A stretch of 64,000 nt of DNA from contig NZ_CTEI01000001.1 in NCBI RefSeq assembly GCF_001368815.1, positions 62,001-126,000 on the forward strand, given 5' to 3'. Of the stretch, positions 10,535 to 20,169 are shown piece by piece. The stretch is from Paraliobacillus sp. PM-2. Its GTDB lineage: Bacteria; Bacillota; Bacilli; Bacillales; Amphibacillaceae. Made by a program: the position numbers and the translations under genes. Numbering within the stretch: position 1 is the first letter of the stretch; each line of letters begins with the position of its first letter. The notes under the pieces were generated by a model. That model was not told the DNA's origin. It did not search any database and was given only the letters and a program-made list of their open reading frames with translations.

Positions 10535-12376
10535 ATGAAAAAGGTTAAAATTACACAATCAATTCAGTGGAAGATAATTATGATTATGATTTTATTACTT
10601 CTACTAGCATTCCAAGTGATTGGTGCATACTTTGCTAAACGATTGCAGCATGAATTAGAAACAAACTTCATCAATAATATCGATGATCGTTTAGAGGTAT
10701 TAACCTACAATGTCAAAGAAGCATTGCAAGAAGAGAGATCGGAAGATGAAGATGGTAGTGACTTACAGCAAGATATACAAAATATTGTTGATTTGTATGG
10801 GAGAAGTGATTCCTATTCCACATTACAAGTAATTGATCGTCAATTTCGAATTATTGGAGCAAACACACAGCAAGAAGATATTGGGAAGATAATAACAAGT
10901 GAGAACACCCTTATTCGTAATGCCATTTTGTATAATGTTGATACAGAGACAGTGCAACGTGATGCACACACAGGGGATCGGCAGCTAATTCGAGTGGTTC
11001 CTATCTATGATAGAGACCAGTCTTTAGGGGTTATCTATTTAAAGGCTTCCATGGAAGAGGAAGTTTATTCCCAACTAGATAATATCAATAACATTTTTTT
11101 AAATGGGGCATTGATCGCCATTGTTATTACTGCTATCTTGGGGGTGCTTGTTGCTAGATCAATTACTAAGCCAATTACTGAAATGCGTAGACAAGCAATG
11201 ATCATGTCGCAAGGTGACTTTAGCAGAACCGTAAATGTATATGGCAACGATGAAATTGGACAGCTAGCTACTACCTTTAATGATATGAGCAGTAAAATTA
11301 GACTAGCAAATCATAAGACGGAAGAGGAACGTAGAAAATTAAGTACGGTCCTATCGAATATGTCTGATGGAGTGATTGCTACAAATGAACATGGCAAGAT
11401 AACATTAATGAATGAACCAGCTTCCATTTTGATTGATCGATCATTCGAAGAGGTGAAAGGTGAATCAATCATTGATGTATTACAATTAGAAGAGAACACA
11501 GTTGATTTATTAGAATTTCAAGATGCTGGTTCAATAACCATTGATTTTAGTGATGATGAACAATTCTTTTTAATTAAAGCAAACTTCTCTGTGGTACTAG
11601 ATGAACAAGAACAATTTACAGGTCTAATTACTGTTATAAGTGACGTAACAGAACAGGAAAAAGTAGAAAAAGAACGTCGAGAATTTGTTTCTAATGTATC
11701 ACATGAACTTCGCACACCATTAACCACGTTGCGAAGTTATTTAGAGGCGTTAACGGATGGTGCCTGGGAAGATAAAACCATTGCACCACAATTTCTAGAA
11801 GTAACACAAAAGGAAACAGAACGTATGATTCGATTGGTAAATGATCTTTTACAATTGTCAAAAATGGATTACAAAGAACAGTCCATGCATAAAGAGCGTG
11901 TCAACGTTATTCCATTTTTCCATCATGTATTAGATCGCTTCGAAATGAATAAACAGGAATCTATTTTAATAGAGCGACATATTCCAAAAGATAGTCTGTT
12001 TTTATGGATGGACAAGGATAAAATTATCCAAGTAATAGATAATGTTATTTCAAATGCTATTAAGTATTCGCCAATGAATGGGACGATTGTTTTTCGAGTC
12101 ATGAAAGAAAGACAACGCATGAAGGTAAGTATAACCGATCAAGGTCCCGGTATTGCACGTGATAAGCTCGATCGTATCTTTGACCGTTTTTATCGGGCGG
12201 ACAAAGCACGATCTAGACAGCTTGGTGGTACAGGATTAGGACTTGCGATTGCAAAGGAAATTATTACTGCTCACCACGGCCAGATATGGGCTGACAGTGT
12301 GGAGGGAAAAGGGACAACGATTGTATTTACGTTACCGCTTATTAATCGAAAGCGGGGTGGAAAGAATGAAGTTTAA
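10535..12376 (+). CDS. walK: Sensor histidine kinase WalK (YycG)
   Basis: This membrane sensor phosphorylates WalR. Transmembrane helices lie near residues 12-32 and 185-205, enclosing an extracytoplasmic sensor domain of about 150 residues. A HAMP domain (about 205-260), PAS domain (about 265-370), HisKA with the phosphoacceptor His near 390 in VSNVSHELRTPLTTL, and a HATPase_c domain follow (N box VISNAIKYSP, G boxes DQGPGIARDK and GGTGLGLAIAK). Length is 613 residues, normal for WalK. The stop overlaps the walH start by 11 bp, indicating translational coupling. Confidence 0.97.
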   Translation: MKKVKITQSIQWKIIMIMILLLLLAFQVIGAYFAKRLQHELETNFINNIDDRLEVLTYNVKEALQEERSEDEDGSDLQQDIQNIVDLYGRSDSYSTLQVIDRQFRIIGANTQQEDIGKIITSENTLIRNAILYNVDTETVQRDAHTGDRQLIRVVPIYDRDQSLGVIYLKASMEEEVYSQLDNINNIFLNGALIAIVITAILGVLVARSITKPITEMRRQAMIMSQGDFSRTVNVYGNDEIGQLATTFNDMSSKIRLANHKTEEERRKLSTVLSNMSDGVIATNEHGKITLMNEPASILIDRSFEEVKGESIIDVLQLEENTVDLLEFQDAGSITIDFSDDEQFFLIKANFSVVLDEQEQFTGLITVISDVTEQEKVEKERREFVSNVSHELRTPLTTLRSYLEALTDGAWEDKTIAPQFLEVTQKETERMIRLVNDLLQLSKMDYKEQSMHKERVNVIPFFHHVLDRFEMNKQESILIERHIPKDSLFLWMDKDKIIQVIDNVISNAIKYSPMNGTIVFRVMKERQRMKVSITDQGPGIARDKLDRIFDRFYRADKARSRQLGGTGLGLAIAKEIITAHHGQIWADSVEGKGTTIVFTLPLINRKRGGKNEV

Positions 12377-13703
12377 ATCATGGACAACAATTATTTTAAC
12401 CTTTTTAGTCGGATTAAGTTTATTATTAACTGCAGCTATTTGGAACTATCAGCCGAGTTATGATCAACTAACTAATGAGGAAGATGTGATTGAAGCACAA
12501 CTGAATGGAGAGACCCAATCAAAAAAGCAAACCATTCAACCTTCTCAAATCATTTATCATGTAGAAGGACAACCATTACGTTTAGAGTATAAGGAAGACG
12601 AAAAAGAATTGTATAATAAAATGCAAACCTGGTCCATATTTGACTTTAGTGCTACGACGATGGAATATCACTCAATTGATAAAATACAAAATTTAGTAGA
12701 GGTTATTTTTCCTACAGAACTACCGAATGAAATACTAAAGGATTTGTTTGTGGTAGATGATGAAATCATTCCAAATGGTAGTTTTGATCGAATGTACATT
12801 AAATTATCAAACAAACAGGAGGATACACAATTATTATTTGCAAAGGCTGATACTGGTATGGCCATTCGTGCTAGTATTCAGAATTATGGTCAAATAGTAA
12901 CGTATTTAAATAATTATAGAGACAACAATACAACAAGCAACTATGTGATTTTTGAAAATAGTAATAATGAAAATGTTTATTTGCCAGAAACAGTGAATTT
13001 ATCATCTTACTTATCTTCTTATAAAGAGATAGAAGTTGATCCGTTTATCAACCTATTATTCAAAACACCTTCTTCAGTGAAAAGTTCTTTTCTTAAAGGA
13101 GGCGCAATGATTTATACAGATGGAACAAGAGAGTTAACACGCGACGCCAATCGTATCAGCTTTACTGATCCATCTAATGCGACCAAAATAGATGATAAAT
13201 CCATTAGTGTTTATCAATTATTAGATCAAGTGCACAATAATTTTATGAATACGCATTTGGGCTTTACTGCAACAGAGCCATTTCGCTTTGTTTTATCAGA
13301 TTTATCTACAACAGCAAATACGAATATGGTTAATTACACGTTGAGTTTTAAAGGATATCCAGTATATCAAATAGACTCGCTTACGAAGATTTCAGTTCAA
13401 TGGCATGATCAAAAAATTCACAAGTATACACACCCAACCATTCAATTGTTGGATATTCGAGGACCAGGTCAGCAATCTAGTGTACTGAATGCTTCTAACG
13501 TGATATCTATTTTACAAGGTGAAAATTACAAAAATCGCATGATATATGATGTTGCAATTGGCTATAAGCTTGAACAGCAAACTGGTAAACAATTGTACAA
13601 ATTAACGCCGACTTGGTATGTGCAAGGAATAAGTGGTTGGGAACAACTAGAAGTCCCGGAGCAATGGATGGGGGGAGAAAATAATGCAGTGGGATCAAAC
13701 TAA
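12366..13703 (+). CDS. walH: WalK regulator WalH (YycH)
   Basis: YycH is a membrane-anchored extracytoplasmic protein that, with YycI, controls WalK activity through contacts at the membrane. The reading frame is open from far inside walK, but ATG 12366 gives the expected N-terminus MKFKSWTTIIL, with one transmembrane helix (about 7-27) and an extracytoplasmic domain of about 415 residues. A GGTGG site lies just upstream. Total length is 445 residues. The C-terminus overlaps the walI start by 20 bp. The sequence of this family is weakly conserved; assignment rests on position, topology and size. Confidence 0.9.
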   Translation: MKFKSWTTIILTFLVGLSLLLTAAIWNYQPSYDQLTNEEDVIEAQLNGETQSKKQTIQPSQIIYHVEGQPLRLEYKEDEKELYNKMQTWSIFDFSATTMEYHSIDKIQNLVEVIFPTELPNEILKDLFVVDDEIIPNGSFDRMYIKLSNKQEDTQLLFAKADTGMAIRASIQNYGQIVTYLNNYRDNNTTSNYVIFENSNNENVYLPETVNLSSYLSSYKEIEVDPFINLLFKTPSSVKSSFLKGGAMIYTDGTRELTRDANRISFTDPSNATKIDDKSISVYQLLDQVHNNFMNTHLGFTATEPFRFVLSDLSTTANTNMVNYTLSFKGYPVYQIDSLTKISVQWHDQKIHKYTHPTIQLLDIRGPGQQSSVLNASNVISILQGENYKNRMIYDVAIGYKLEQQTGKQLYKLTPTWYVQGISGWEQLEVPEQWMGGENNAVGSN

Positions 13704-14631
13704 ATTATTGTTTATTATTTGCTTCCTTGTCCTAGATATATTTCTTATTCAACAATTGCTAACCAAAGAAGATTATAAATATAGTGAAGAATCATCAACA
13801 GAAGAAGAAATTGCTTCTAATATTGAGGGGCTAAAGGAAAATGTTTCAGATGAATCATTTGAAGCCCCGTTGATCTATGCGATGAATAAATCATATTCAG
13901 AAAGTGATATTACTAGTCTAGAAAAACTCAATAATCAGCAACAAGTAATTGTAAACAACTATTTATTAATTGGACGATTTAAAGAGCCAGTACCGATTAA
14001 TTTGGAAGATGAATCTTATCAAGAAAAATTAAATGGTTTGATTTTCAATAGCCAGTCTTACACCTTTTGGGGAAAAGATACAAGTAAAGACATTTTAATT
14101 TTCTTCCAACAAATCGAGTATCCCATTTTTTATAATAAAAATGCTTTATTATTAATTCAATTAAATGATAATGGAGAAATGATTCAATATGTGCAAACAA
14201 TGATGGAGAAGGAAAAAGATGATCAACAAGATCCAGAAAAATTAAATTCGCAAATGAATGCAATTTCGACGTTATTTCTAAAAGAAAATTTAATAGAGAC
14301 TGGCGATAAAGTAACAGACGTTAATTTAGGCTATCACAATTTAATTTCTCTTCCAAATGGAGAGCAAGTATTAAATCCAACTTGGAATGTAGAGGTAAAT
14401 GAAACAGAAGACTATTTTGTCAATGCTATTGAAGGACACAATTATCCACGTAACAATGATTTTATAGATACAACATATCATGAGTTTATTGACGAAATGC
14501 AAGCATCAGAACAAAGTAGCTTATTGTTTCTTCAAACCGAGGATGAGGATGAAGAAGAGGAATTGTATGAAACCATAAAACAAGGTTTATTAAACATCGG
14601 GAATACAATAATTGGAGTGGGGAATGAATGA
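13684..14631 (+). CDS. walI: WalK regulator WalI (YycI)
   Basis: YycI partners YycH in modulating WalK. An N-terminal anchor (about 5-25, [19 protein letters not shown]) and the opening [11 protein letters not shown] are typical of the family. The remainder of the 315 residues is an extracytoplasmic domain. The last 40 residues are unusually acidic (a run of E and D in [13 protein letters not shown]). The gene overlaps walH by 20 bp, and its stop overlaps the walJ start (ATGA). Assigned mainly by operon position and topology. Confidence 0.9.
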   Translation: MQWDQTKLLFIICFLVLDIFLIQQLLTKEDYKYSEESSTEEEIASNIEGLKENVSDESFEAPLIYAMNKSYSESDITSLEKLNNQQQVIVNNYLLIGRFKEPVPINLEDESYQEKLNGLIFNSQSYTFWGKDTSKDILIFFQQIEYPIFYNKNALLLIQLNDNGEMIQYVQTMMEKEKDDQQDPEKLNSQMNAISTLFLKENLIETGDKVTDVNLGYHNLISLPNGEQVLNPTWNVEVNETEDYFVNAIEGHNYPRNNDFIDTTYHEFIDEMQASEQSSLLFLQTEDEDEEEELYETIKQGLLNIGNTIIGVGNE

Positions 14632-15425
14632 CGTTACGTTTTTCAGTATTAGCATCAGGAAGTACCGGAAATGCATTTTATATTGGAACAGATAAAGAAA
14701 ATATTTTAGTCGATGCAGGATTAAGTGGGAAGCAGATGGATCGTTTATTAACAGAAGCGGGTATTAATCCAGAAACGCTCTCTAAGATACTTGTCACACA
14801 TGAACACAGTGACCACATTAAAGGATTAGGTATTATGGCAAGAAAGTACAATTTGCCGATCTATGCCAATGAAAAGACATGGAAAGCAATGGGGGACTCA
14901 ATAGGTAAGCTAACACTAGACCAAAAATTTATTTTTAACATGGAAGAGACAAAGATTTTTGGTGATATCGATGTTACATCATTTGGTGTATCTCATGATG
15001 CCGCTGAACCAATGTTCTATACATTCCATCATAATGGAAGAAAAGTTGCTATCGTCACGGATCTTGGCTATGTATCTGAACGAATTAAAAAGACTGTGGA
15101 AGACGCCAATGCGCTTATTTTTGAGGCGAATCATGATGTTTCTATGTTACAAATGGGGCGTTATCCATGGAATGTGAAGCGTCGAATTCTTGGTGATACG
15201 GGACATGTTTCTAATGATGATTCCGCCTTGGCATTAACAGACATCATCGGTGATCATACGAAGCGAATTTATTTAGCTCATTTAAGTAAAGATAATAATA
15301 TGAAGGAATTAGCTCGAATGTCTGTAGAAAATCATTTAACGGAGCAAGGTTTTCCGATAGGCGATCAAATTGAAATTCATGATACTGATCCTAATAATCC
15401 AACACCTTTGTTTGAAGTCGTTTAA
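14628..15425 (+). CDS. walJ: Metallo-beta-lactamase fold protein WalJ (YycJ)
   Basis: This is a cytoplasmic metallo-beta-lactamase-fold hydrolase of 265 residues encoded at the end of the wal operon; homologues have been linked to coordination of DNA replication, repair and cell division. The metal-binding motif [11 protein letters not shown] is at about residue 58, with further ligands in [20 protein letters not shown] and [10 protein letters not shown]. The ATG overlaps the walI stop. Start context and length match the family. The physiological substrate is not certain. Confidence 0.93.
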   Translation: MTLRFSVLASGSTGNAFYIGTDKENILVDAGLSGKQMDRLLTEAGINPETLSKILVTHEHSDHIKGLGIMARKYNLPIYANEKTWKAMGDSIGKLTLDQKFIFNMEETKIFGDIDVTSFGVSHDAAEPMFYTFHHNGRKVAIVTDLGYVSERIKKTVEDANALIFEANHDVSMLQMGRYPWNVKRRILGDTGHVSNDDSALALTDIIGDHTKRIYLAHLSKDNNMKELARMSVENHLTEQGFPIGDQIEIHDTDPNNPTPLFEVV

Positions 15426-15485
15426 AATTCTCTCAATGAGGCACACTATCGATAAACAAGATAGTATAGAGAGGAAGCGTTATGC

Positions 15486-16718
15486 GTGGTATACGATGAT
15501 CAGTATCAACCGAAAAATACCGATCAAAGGAAACAAAAAAGAAAATCGTGGGTTATGCCAAGTTTATTAGGTGCGCTAATAGGGGTCGTATTATTTGTTG
15601 CTTTCTTACCTAGTTTGATTCGACACGATATTTTGCCATACCAAATCATTTTACCTGAACCAACCTATCAACGTGAACATACAACGAACACAGATGATAC
15701 GATATCATCGATAGTAAAACCAATGAGTGTGGATATTTCCACACAGATTACAGAAATCGTTGAAAAGGTGGCCCCAACCGTAGTAGGTATTGAAAATATT
15801 CAATCGGCTTCGATCTTTTCAGAAGGAGCTGGAAGAGAAGCGGGCACTGGTTCAGGAGTAATTTATAAGATTCAAGACGATAAAGTGTTTGTTGTAACTA
15901 ATTATCATGTAGTAGATGGAGCAGATCAAATCGAAGTTATTCTATCTGATGATTCGCGTTTACCAGCAAAATTACGTGGTAGTGATCTTTTTATGGATTT
16001 AGCTGTACTTGAAATGGATAGAGGATCAATTGAACATGTAGCAACATTAGGTGATTCTGACCATGTAAAGGTTGGAGAACCAGCAATTGCAATTGGTAAT
16101 CCACTAGGGCTAGATTTATCAGGTTCTGTTACACAGGGAATTATAAGTGGCAAGCGACGAGCCATTCCCCAAGATTTTAATGGAGATGGACGAGCAGACT
16201 GGCAAGCAGAAGTTATTCAAACCGATGCTGCCATTAATCCTGGTAATAGTGGTGGTGCATTAATTAATATGGACGGGCAATTAATTGGAATTAATTCGAT
16301 GAAAATAGCCCAATCATCTGTGGAAGGAATTGGATTTTCTATCCCGATTAATGATGCGATCCCTGTAATAAAGGAATTAGAGAAGAATGGTCGAATGTCA
16401 CGTGCTTTCCTAGGAGTGGAAGCATATTCGCTTGAGGATATTGCGCAAGTAGAATGGAGTCGAAGCTTAAAGCTACCTAGCGATGTAACTAGTGGAATCT
16501 ATCTACAAAGTATTGAAGCAAGATCTCCCGCATCAGAAGCTGGTTTAACAACCTATGATGTCATTACCGCATTAGACGGTGAACCGATTAGGAACATCAT
16601 TGATTTGCGAAAACATCTATATCAGAAAAAAGAACCAGGCGATAATATGGTGGTTACGTTTTATCGTAATGGAAATAAACAGGAAGTAACAGTGAAACTA
16701 GCTGCACAAAAACAATAA
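15486..16718 (+). CDS. htrC: HtrA-like membrane serine protease with PDZ domain
   Basis: This is a surface quality-control protease of the DegP/HtrA family. A basic cytoplasmic N-terminus is followed by one transmembrane helix (about 23-45), a trypsin-like domain with catalytic His (NYHVVDG), Asp (MDLAVLE) and Ser (NPGNSGGALI), and one PDZ domain at the C-terminus (about 305-400). The inferred start is GTG 15486 with an AGAGGA site 10 bp upstream; an ATG at 15482 is out of frame and closed after five codons. Length 410 residues. It is the usual last gene next to the wal operon (yyxA/htrC in B. subtilis). Confidence 0.93.
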   Translation: MVYDDQYQPKNTDQRKQKRKSWVMPSLLGALIGVVLFVAFLPSLIRHDILPYQIILPEPTYQREHTTNTDDTISSIVKPMSVDISTQITEIVEKVAPTVVGIENIQSASIFSEGAGREAGTGSGVIYKIQDDKVFVVTNYHVVDGADQIEVILSDDSRLPAKLRGSDLFMDLAVLEMDRGSIEHVATLGDSDHVKVGEPAIAIGNPLGLDLSGSVTQGIISGKRRAIPQDFNGDGRADWQAEVIQTDAAINPGNSGGALINMDGQLIGINSMKIAQSSVEGIGFSIPINDAIPVIKELEKNGRMSRAFLGVEAYSLEDIAQVEWSRSLKLPSDVTSGIYLQSIEARSPASEAGLTTYDVITALDGEPIRNIIDLRKHLYQKKEPGDNMVVTFYRNGNKQEVTVKLAAQKQ

Positions 16719-16757
16719 TAAAACGAGCGGTAAAAAAAGCCGCTCGTTTTATTATTG
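16713..16757 (+). terminator. Terminator of htrC
   Basis: Perfect 18-bp arms (CAATAATAAAACGAGCGG and its complement) surround a 9-nt loop. The stem includes the htrC stop codon and the arms provide flanking A and T tracts. Confidence 0.92.
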
Positions 16758-16903
16758 TTTTTACATATATTAACATAATTAAAAAATTAACCCTTTAATT
16801 TACACAGTAAATCTAATAATAATTCACTATTTAAAGTAAGCGAGGAATTTTATAATGAATGAAAGGGCTTTCAAATATCAAACCTTTAGAAAGGAAGGAT
16901 AAT

Positions 16904-19900
16904 ATGAGGAGAAAACGAAATAAGTTTTACAACCGTATGTTATCTGTATTAGCCACTTTCATGTTAGTTAGTTTATTGGGAGTGAGTCAAGTAAAAGCCG
17001 AAGTAAATGGAGATGGAACAGATGTCGTAAATGAGAACTATGCGGACCAACTTAGTCTTAAGCCATTAGCACCGGCCTTTAATGTGGAAACATTGCTGAA
17101 ATGGTCACCTGAAAATGACCCTGATGCAGAATTAAACCGGGCTAGTGTCCCTTTAAATCAAAATCGTTTTAAAGGGTCGCAGGTTAATCCACTAGCCAAT
17201 CCGAAAGCTGGTATTACTTCTGCTTCCATTACAACATGGAATCATGATAAGGCAAGCTCTGTAGGAAGTAATGAATTCAATGTATACGCCTTTGATAACT
17301 GGCAATTACTAGATTCATACATTTATTGGTCAGGTACAAATGAAGGGATTTTTGCCATTCCAACACCGGATATCGTTGATGCCGCACATCGAAACGGTGT
17401 GCCAGTCTATGCAACGCTTGGTTTCCCATGGGGGAGCTCTCCTGAAGGGGTTGCAGAAATAGAAGCATTTACACAGCAGAAAGCAGATGGAAGTTTTCCT
17501 GTAGCAGACAAAATGATTGAAGTAGCGCAATATTTTGGATTTGATGGCTACTTTTTTAATCAGGAAACATACGGTGTTAGCAAGGAGACAGCAGTACGCA
17601 TGAATGAAATGATGCGTTATATAAAGCGAAACGCACAACTTAATGTAAGCTGGTATGATGCACAAGATAACAATGGTGTTATTAACTACCAGAATGCTAT
17701 TAATAGTAAGAACGACATGTATGTAAAACCAGCGGAAGATGGAGTATATGCCGTTGATGAATTCTTTTTGAACTATAACTGGACAACAAGCAAAATTAAA
17801 ACCACCGTTGATACAATGAACGGTCATCAACGTAATCCTTTTGATGCCTATGCAGGTTTTGAATTACAACAGAATGCTTATAATACAAAAGTGAACACGG
17901 ATGCACTATTGGATGAGAACAAGCAGGCTAAGGTATCCATTGCACTTTATACACCAAACTCAACCATGGGGATCGCAAAAGATCCAGCTGATTTCCATGA
18001 GAAAGAAAAAATTCTGTGGACTGGGCCTCAAGGTGACCCTACACTAGCTGATGATTCTGCCGATTGGAAGGGGATGGCACGCTTTGTGACCGACTCGTCC
18101 GTTATTAAGGAGAAGCCGTTTACAACTAATTTTAATAGTGGACACGGAAAACAATATTTTATAAATGGGAAAATAGCCAGTGAACGAGAATGGAATAACC
18201 GCTCCATTCAGGATATTATGCCTACTTGGCGCTGGTGGGTTCGCAATGAAGGAAGTAGAATCAATGTTTCTTATGATTTTGATAAGGCCTATAATGGTGG
18301 TAATTCATTAGCATTCAGTGGTCCACTTGATCCTGGTTCTATCAATGACACCATGCTTTATAGCACGAAATTGTCTGTAACTGATGCTACAAAGGTCCGT
18401 GTTGTTTATCAAAATTCAACAGGCACAGACGTATCACTTGGTGTGGCGTATAGTGAGGACTATGCACAGGATAAGATGAAATATTATTCTTTACCTCATT
18501 CAGACTCCGATTGGAAGACAACGGTTGTTGATCTTGGAAAAGATGCTGGTAAAACAGCCTATGCGTTAAGTTTAAAAGTAAGTAATGCTGAAAAAATAGA
18601 TGACTATTCGATCCATTTAGGTCAGTTGTCCGTCTATGATGAAAAAGCAGCAGCTTTAACAAAGCCTGCAGATGTAAAAATTATAAAGAAGATGCCTAGG
18701 ACAGCGTTTGAGGCAGAAGCACGCTTGAGCTGGGCTGACAATGAAAATGACAACGACTTATACTATGAAGTTTACCAAGAAAATGCTGATGGAGTAGAAA
18801 CACTTTTAGGTGTAACACCGAATAACTATTTCTACACGCCGAATATTACACGTACCACTAAAAATGCTACAGCTAATAATATTACCTTGCTAAAGGTGGT
18901 ACCGGTCAATCGTGATTATGTGCGTGGAGAAGCCGCTGCAGTTCCGTTTAATTGGGGTATGGATACAGATGCAACAGAAATAGAGCAAAACCCTACTTCA
19001 CCTAATGTTGCTCTTGATGCTAAAGTAACTGATGTGTCAGCGGAAAACGATGCAGAGCCTGCTGTTAAAGCATTAGACGGGACAGCAATTGGTAACAGTA
19101 AGTGGTGTGCAACCCATATGGAAAGTGGTTATATGAGCATTGATATTGGTGAAAAGAAAACGATTCGTCGCTGGCGCGTAGAACACGCAGAACATGGCGG
19201 GGAAGCAAGTAACATGAATACCGTTGATTTTGAACTCCTTTATAAAGATGATAGCGGGGAGTGGGTTAGTGCTAAAAGGATTACGGATAATACAAAAGCT
19301 GTAACCGACATTATTTTAGACCAGCCTATTACAGCAAGAGAATTCAAACTACAGATTCATGATAGCGGGAATTCTCCTTGGGGTGCTATCCGTATTTATG
19401 AGTGGCAGATGTTTGAAAATGCTGCTCTTCCTAGAACAGAAAATATTATGATGCATTTTGTCACAGCAGAAAATAATGCTGGAGCCCAAGATCAAGTTAG
19501 CATTGATAGAGTTAAAAAGGATGAAACGGTTCGTTTATATAACTCCCTAGATGCAGCGGATGTTTTAGCAGAAACAACAGCTGAACAAGATGGTACTATT
19601 ACCTTTGATCAGATCGATTTTGGCAATGCTGAATCTGGAAGGATTTACTATACGGTTCAAACTGAAGGTCAAAGAGAAAGCCTAAGATTTAGTGTGGCTT
19701 ATCTAAGTGAAGAGGTAACAAAGGTCGTTCATCAAATTAACAATTTGCCGAATGTGAACGACTTAACCATTAATGATAAGCATATGGTTAAAGATTGCAA
19801 AGTGGCCTATAATAAGCTTCATCCTACACAAAGAAAACAAGTCACCAACCATGACCGTTTAGAGCAGGCTATGGAGCGTATGCAGCAGTTGAAAAAGGAA

Positions 19901-19906
19901 TCATAG
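16904..19906 (+). CDS. Secreted GH85 endo-beta-N-acetylglucosaminidase
   Basis: It is predicted to cut the chitobiose core of N-linked glycans, releasing high-mannose oligosaccharides outside the cell. A signal peptide (about 1-32, ending SQVKA) is followed by the GH85 domain (about 60-420), with the catalytic Asn and Glu in GYFFNQET (about residues 219 and 221), the pair used in substrate-assisted catalysis by Endo-D-type enzymes. A middle beta-rich region follows, then a F5/8-type C (CBM32-like) domain at about 700-842 (PNVALDAKVTDV, KALDG, WRVEHAEHGGE) and a helical C-terminus. No LPXTG motif is present. The start ATG 16904, with site AAAGGAAGG, gives 1000 residues; the frame is also open from 16859. 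It opens the glycan locus. Confidence 0.92.
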   Translation: MRRKRNKFYNRMLSVLATFMLVSLLGVSQVKAEVNGDGTDVVNENYADQLSLKPLAPAFNVETLLKWSPENDPDAELNRASVPLNQNRFKGSQVNPLANPKAGITSASITTWNHDKASSVGSNEFNVYAFDNWQLLDSYIYWSGTNEGIFAIPTPDIVDAAHRNGVPVYATLGFPWGSSPEGVAEIEAFTQQKADGSFPVADKMIEVAQYFGFDGYFFNQETYGVSKETAVRMNEMMRYIKRNAQLNVSWYDAQDNNGVINYQNAINSKNDMYVKPAEDGVYAVDEFFLNYNWTTSKIKTTVDTMNGHQRNPFDAYAGFELQQNAYNTKVNTDALLDENKQAKVSIALYTPNSTMGIAKDPADFHEKEKILWTGPQGDPTLADDSADWKGMARFVTDSSVIKEKPFTTNFNSGHGKQYFINGKIASEREWNNRSIQDIMPTWRWWVRNEGSRINVSYDFDKAYNGGNSLAFSGPLDPGSINDTMLYSTKLSVTDATKVRVVYQNSTGTDVSLGVAYSEDYAQDKMKYYSLPHSDSDWKTTVVDLGKDAGKTAYALSLKVSNAEKIDDYSIHLGQLSVYDEKAAALTKPADVKIIKKMPRTAFEAEARLSWADNENDNDLYYEVYQENADGVETLLGVTPNNYFYTPNITRTTKNATANNITLLKVVPVNRDYVRGEAAAVPFNWGMDTDATEIEQNPTSPNVALDAKVTDVSAENDAEPAVKALDGTAIGNSKWCATHMESGYMSIDIGEKKTIRRWRVEHAEHGGEASNMNTVDFELLYKDDSGEWVSAKRITDNTKAVTDIILDQPITAREFKLQIHDSGNSPWGAIRIYEWQMFENAALPRTENIMMHFVTAENNAGAQDQVSIDRVKKDETVRLYNSLDAADVLAETTAEQDGTITFDQIDFGNAESGRIYYTVQTEGQRESLRFSVAYLSEEVTKVVHQINNLPNVNDLTINDKHMVKDCKVAYNKLHPTQRKQVTNHDRLEQAMERMQQLKKES

Positions 19907-19934
19907 AATTTCCCAAAGCTTTATTTTTTTAAGA

Positions 19935-19978
19935 GAGGTTAGTCCTACGTAGCAGTTATACAAGAAAGGACTAACCTC
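19935..19978 (+). terminator. Inverted repeat after the GH85 gene
   Basis: GAGGTTAGTCCT and AGGACTAACCTC form a 12-bp stem with a 20-nt loop. The T-run after it is poor, so termination is possible but weak. Confidence 0.45.
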
Positions 19979-20120
19979 CTTGCTTACATAAAATCAATGA
20001 ACTAATTTAATATCGAGTGTAATAACTTTATGACTTACTGTTATTCTATTGCTAGTCAATACAGTTTTTTTTATTGTAGTAATAAAGAAATGAAAGGAAG
20101 AAATAAAAGGTATAAAAAAA

Positions 20121-20134
20121 TGATAGCGTTTTCT
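20121..20134. promoter_or_regulatory. Candidate CcpA cre box before the GH38/GH125 genes
   Basis: TGATAGCGTTTTCT differs at one position from the cre pattern TGWAARCGYTWNCW. It lies 36 bp before the GH38 start, where a bound repressor could block transcription. Confidence 0.5.
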
Positions 20135-20169
20135 TATTTCGTATAAATGATTAAAGGAGGGAAAGTATC

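Noticed and set aside
17330-17830. Minus-strand ORF of 166 codons within GH85
   Set aside because: It lies entirely inside a gene with clear catalytic motifs and has no coding character of its own.
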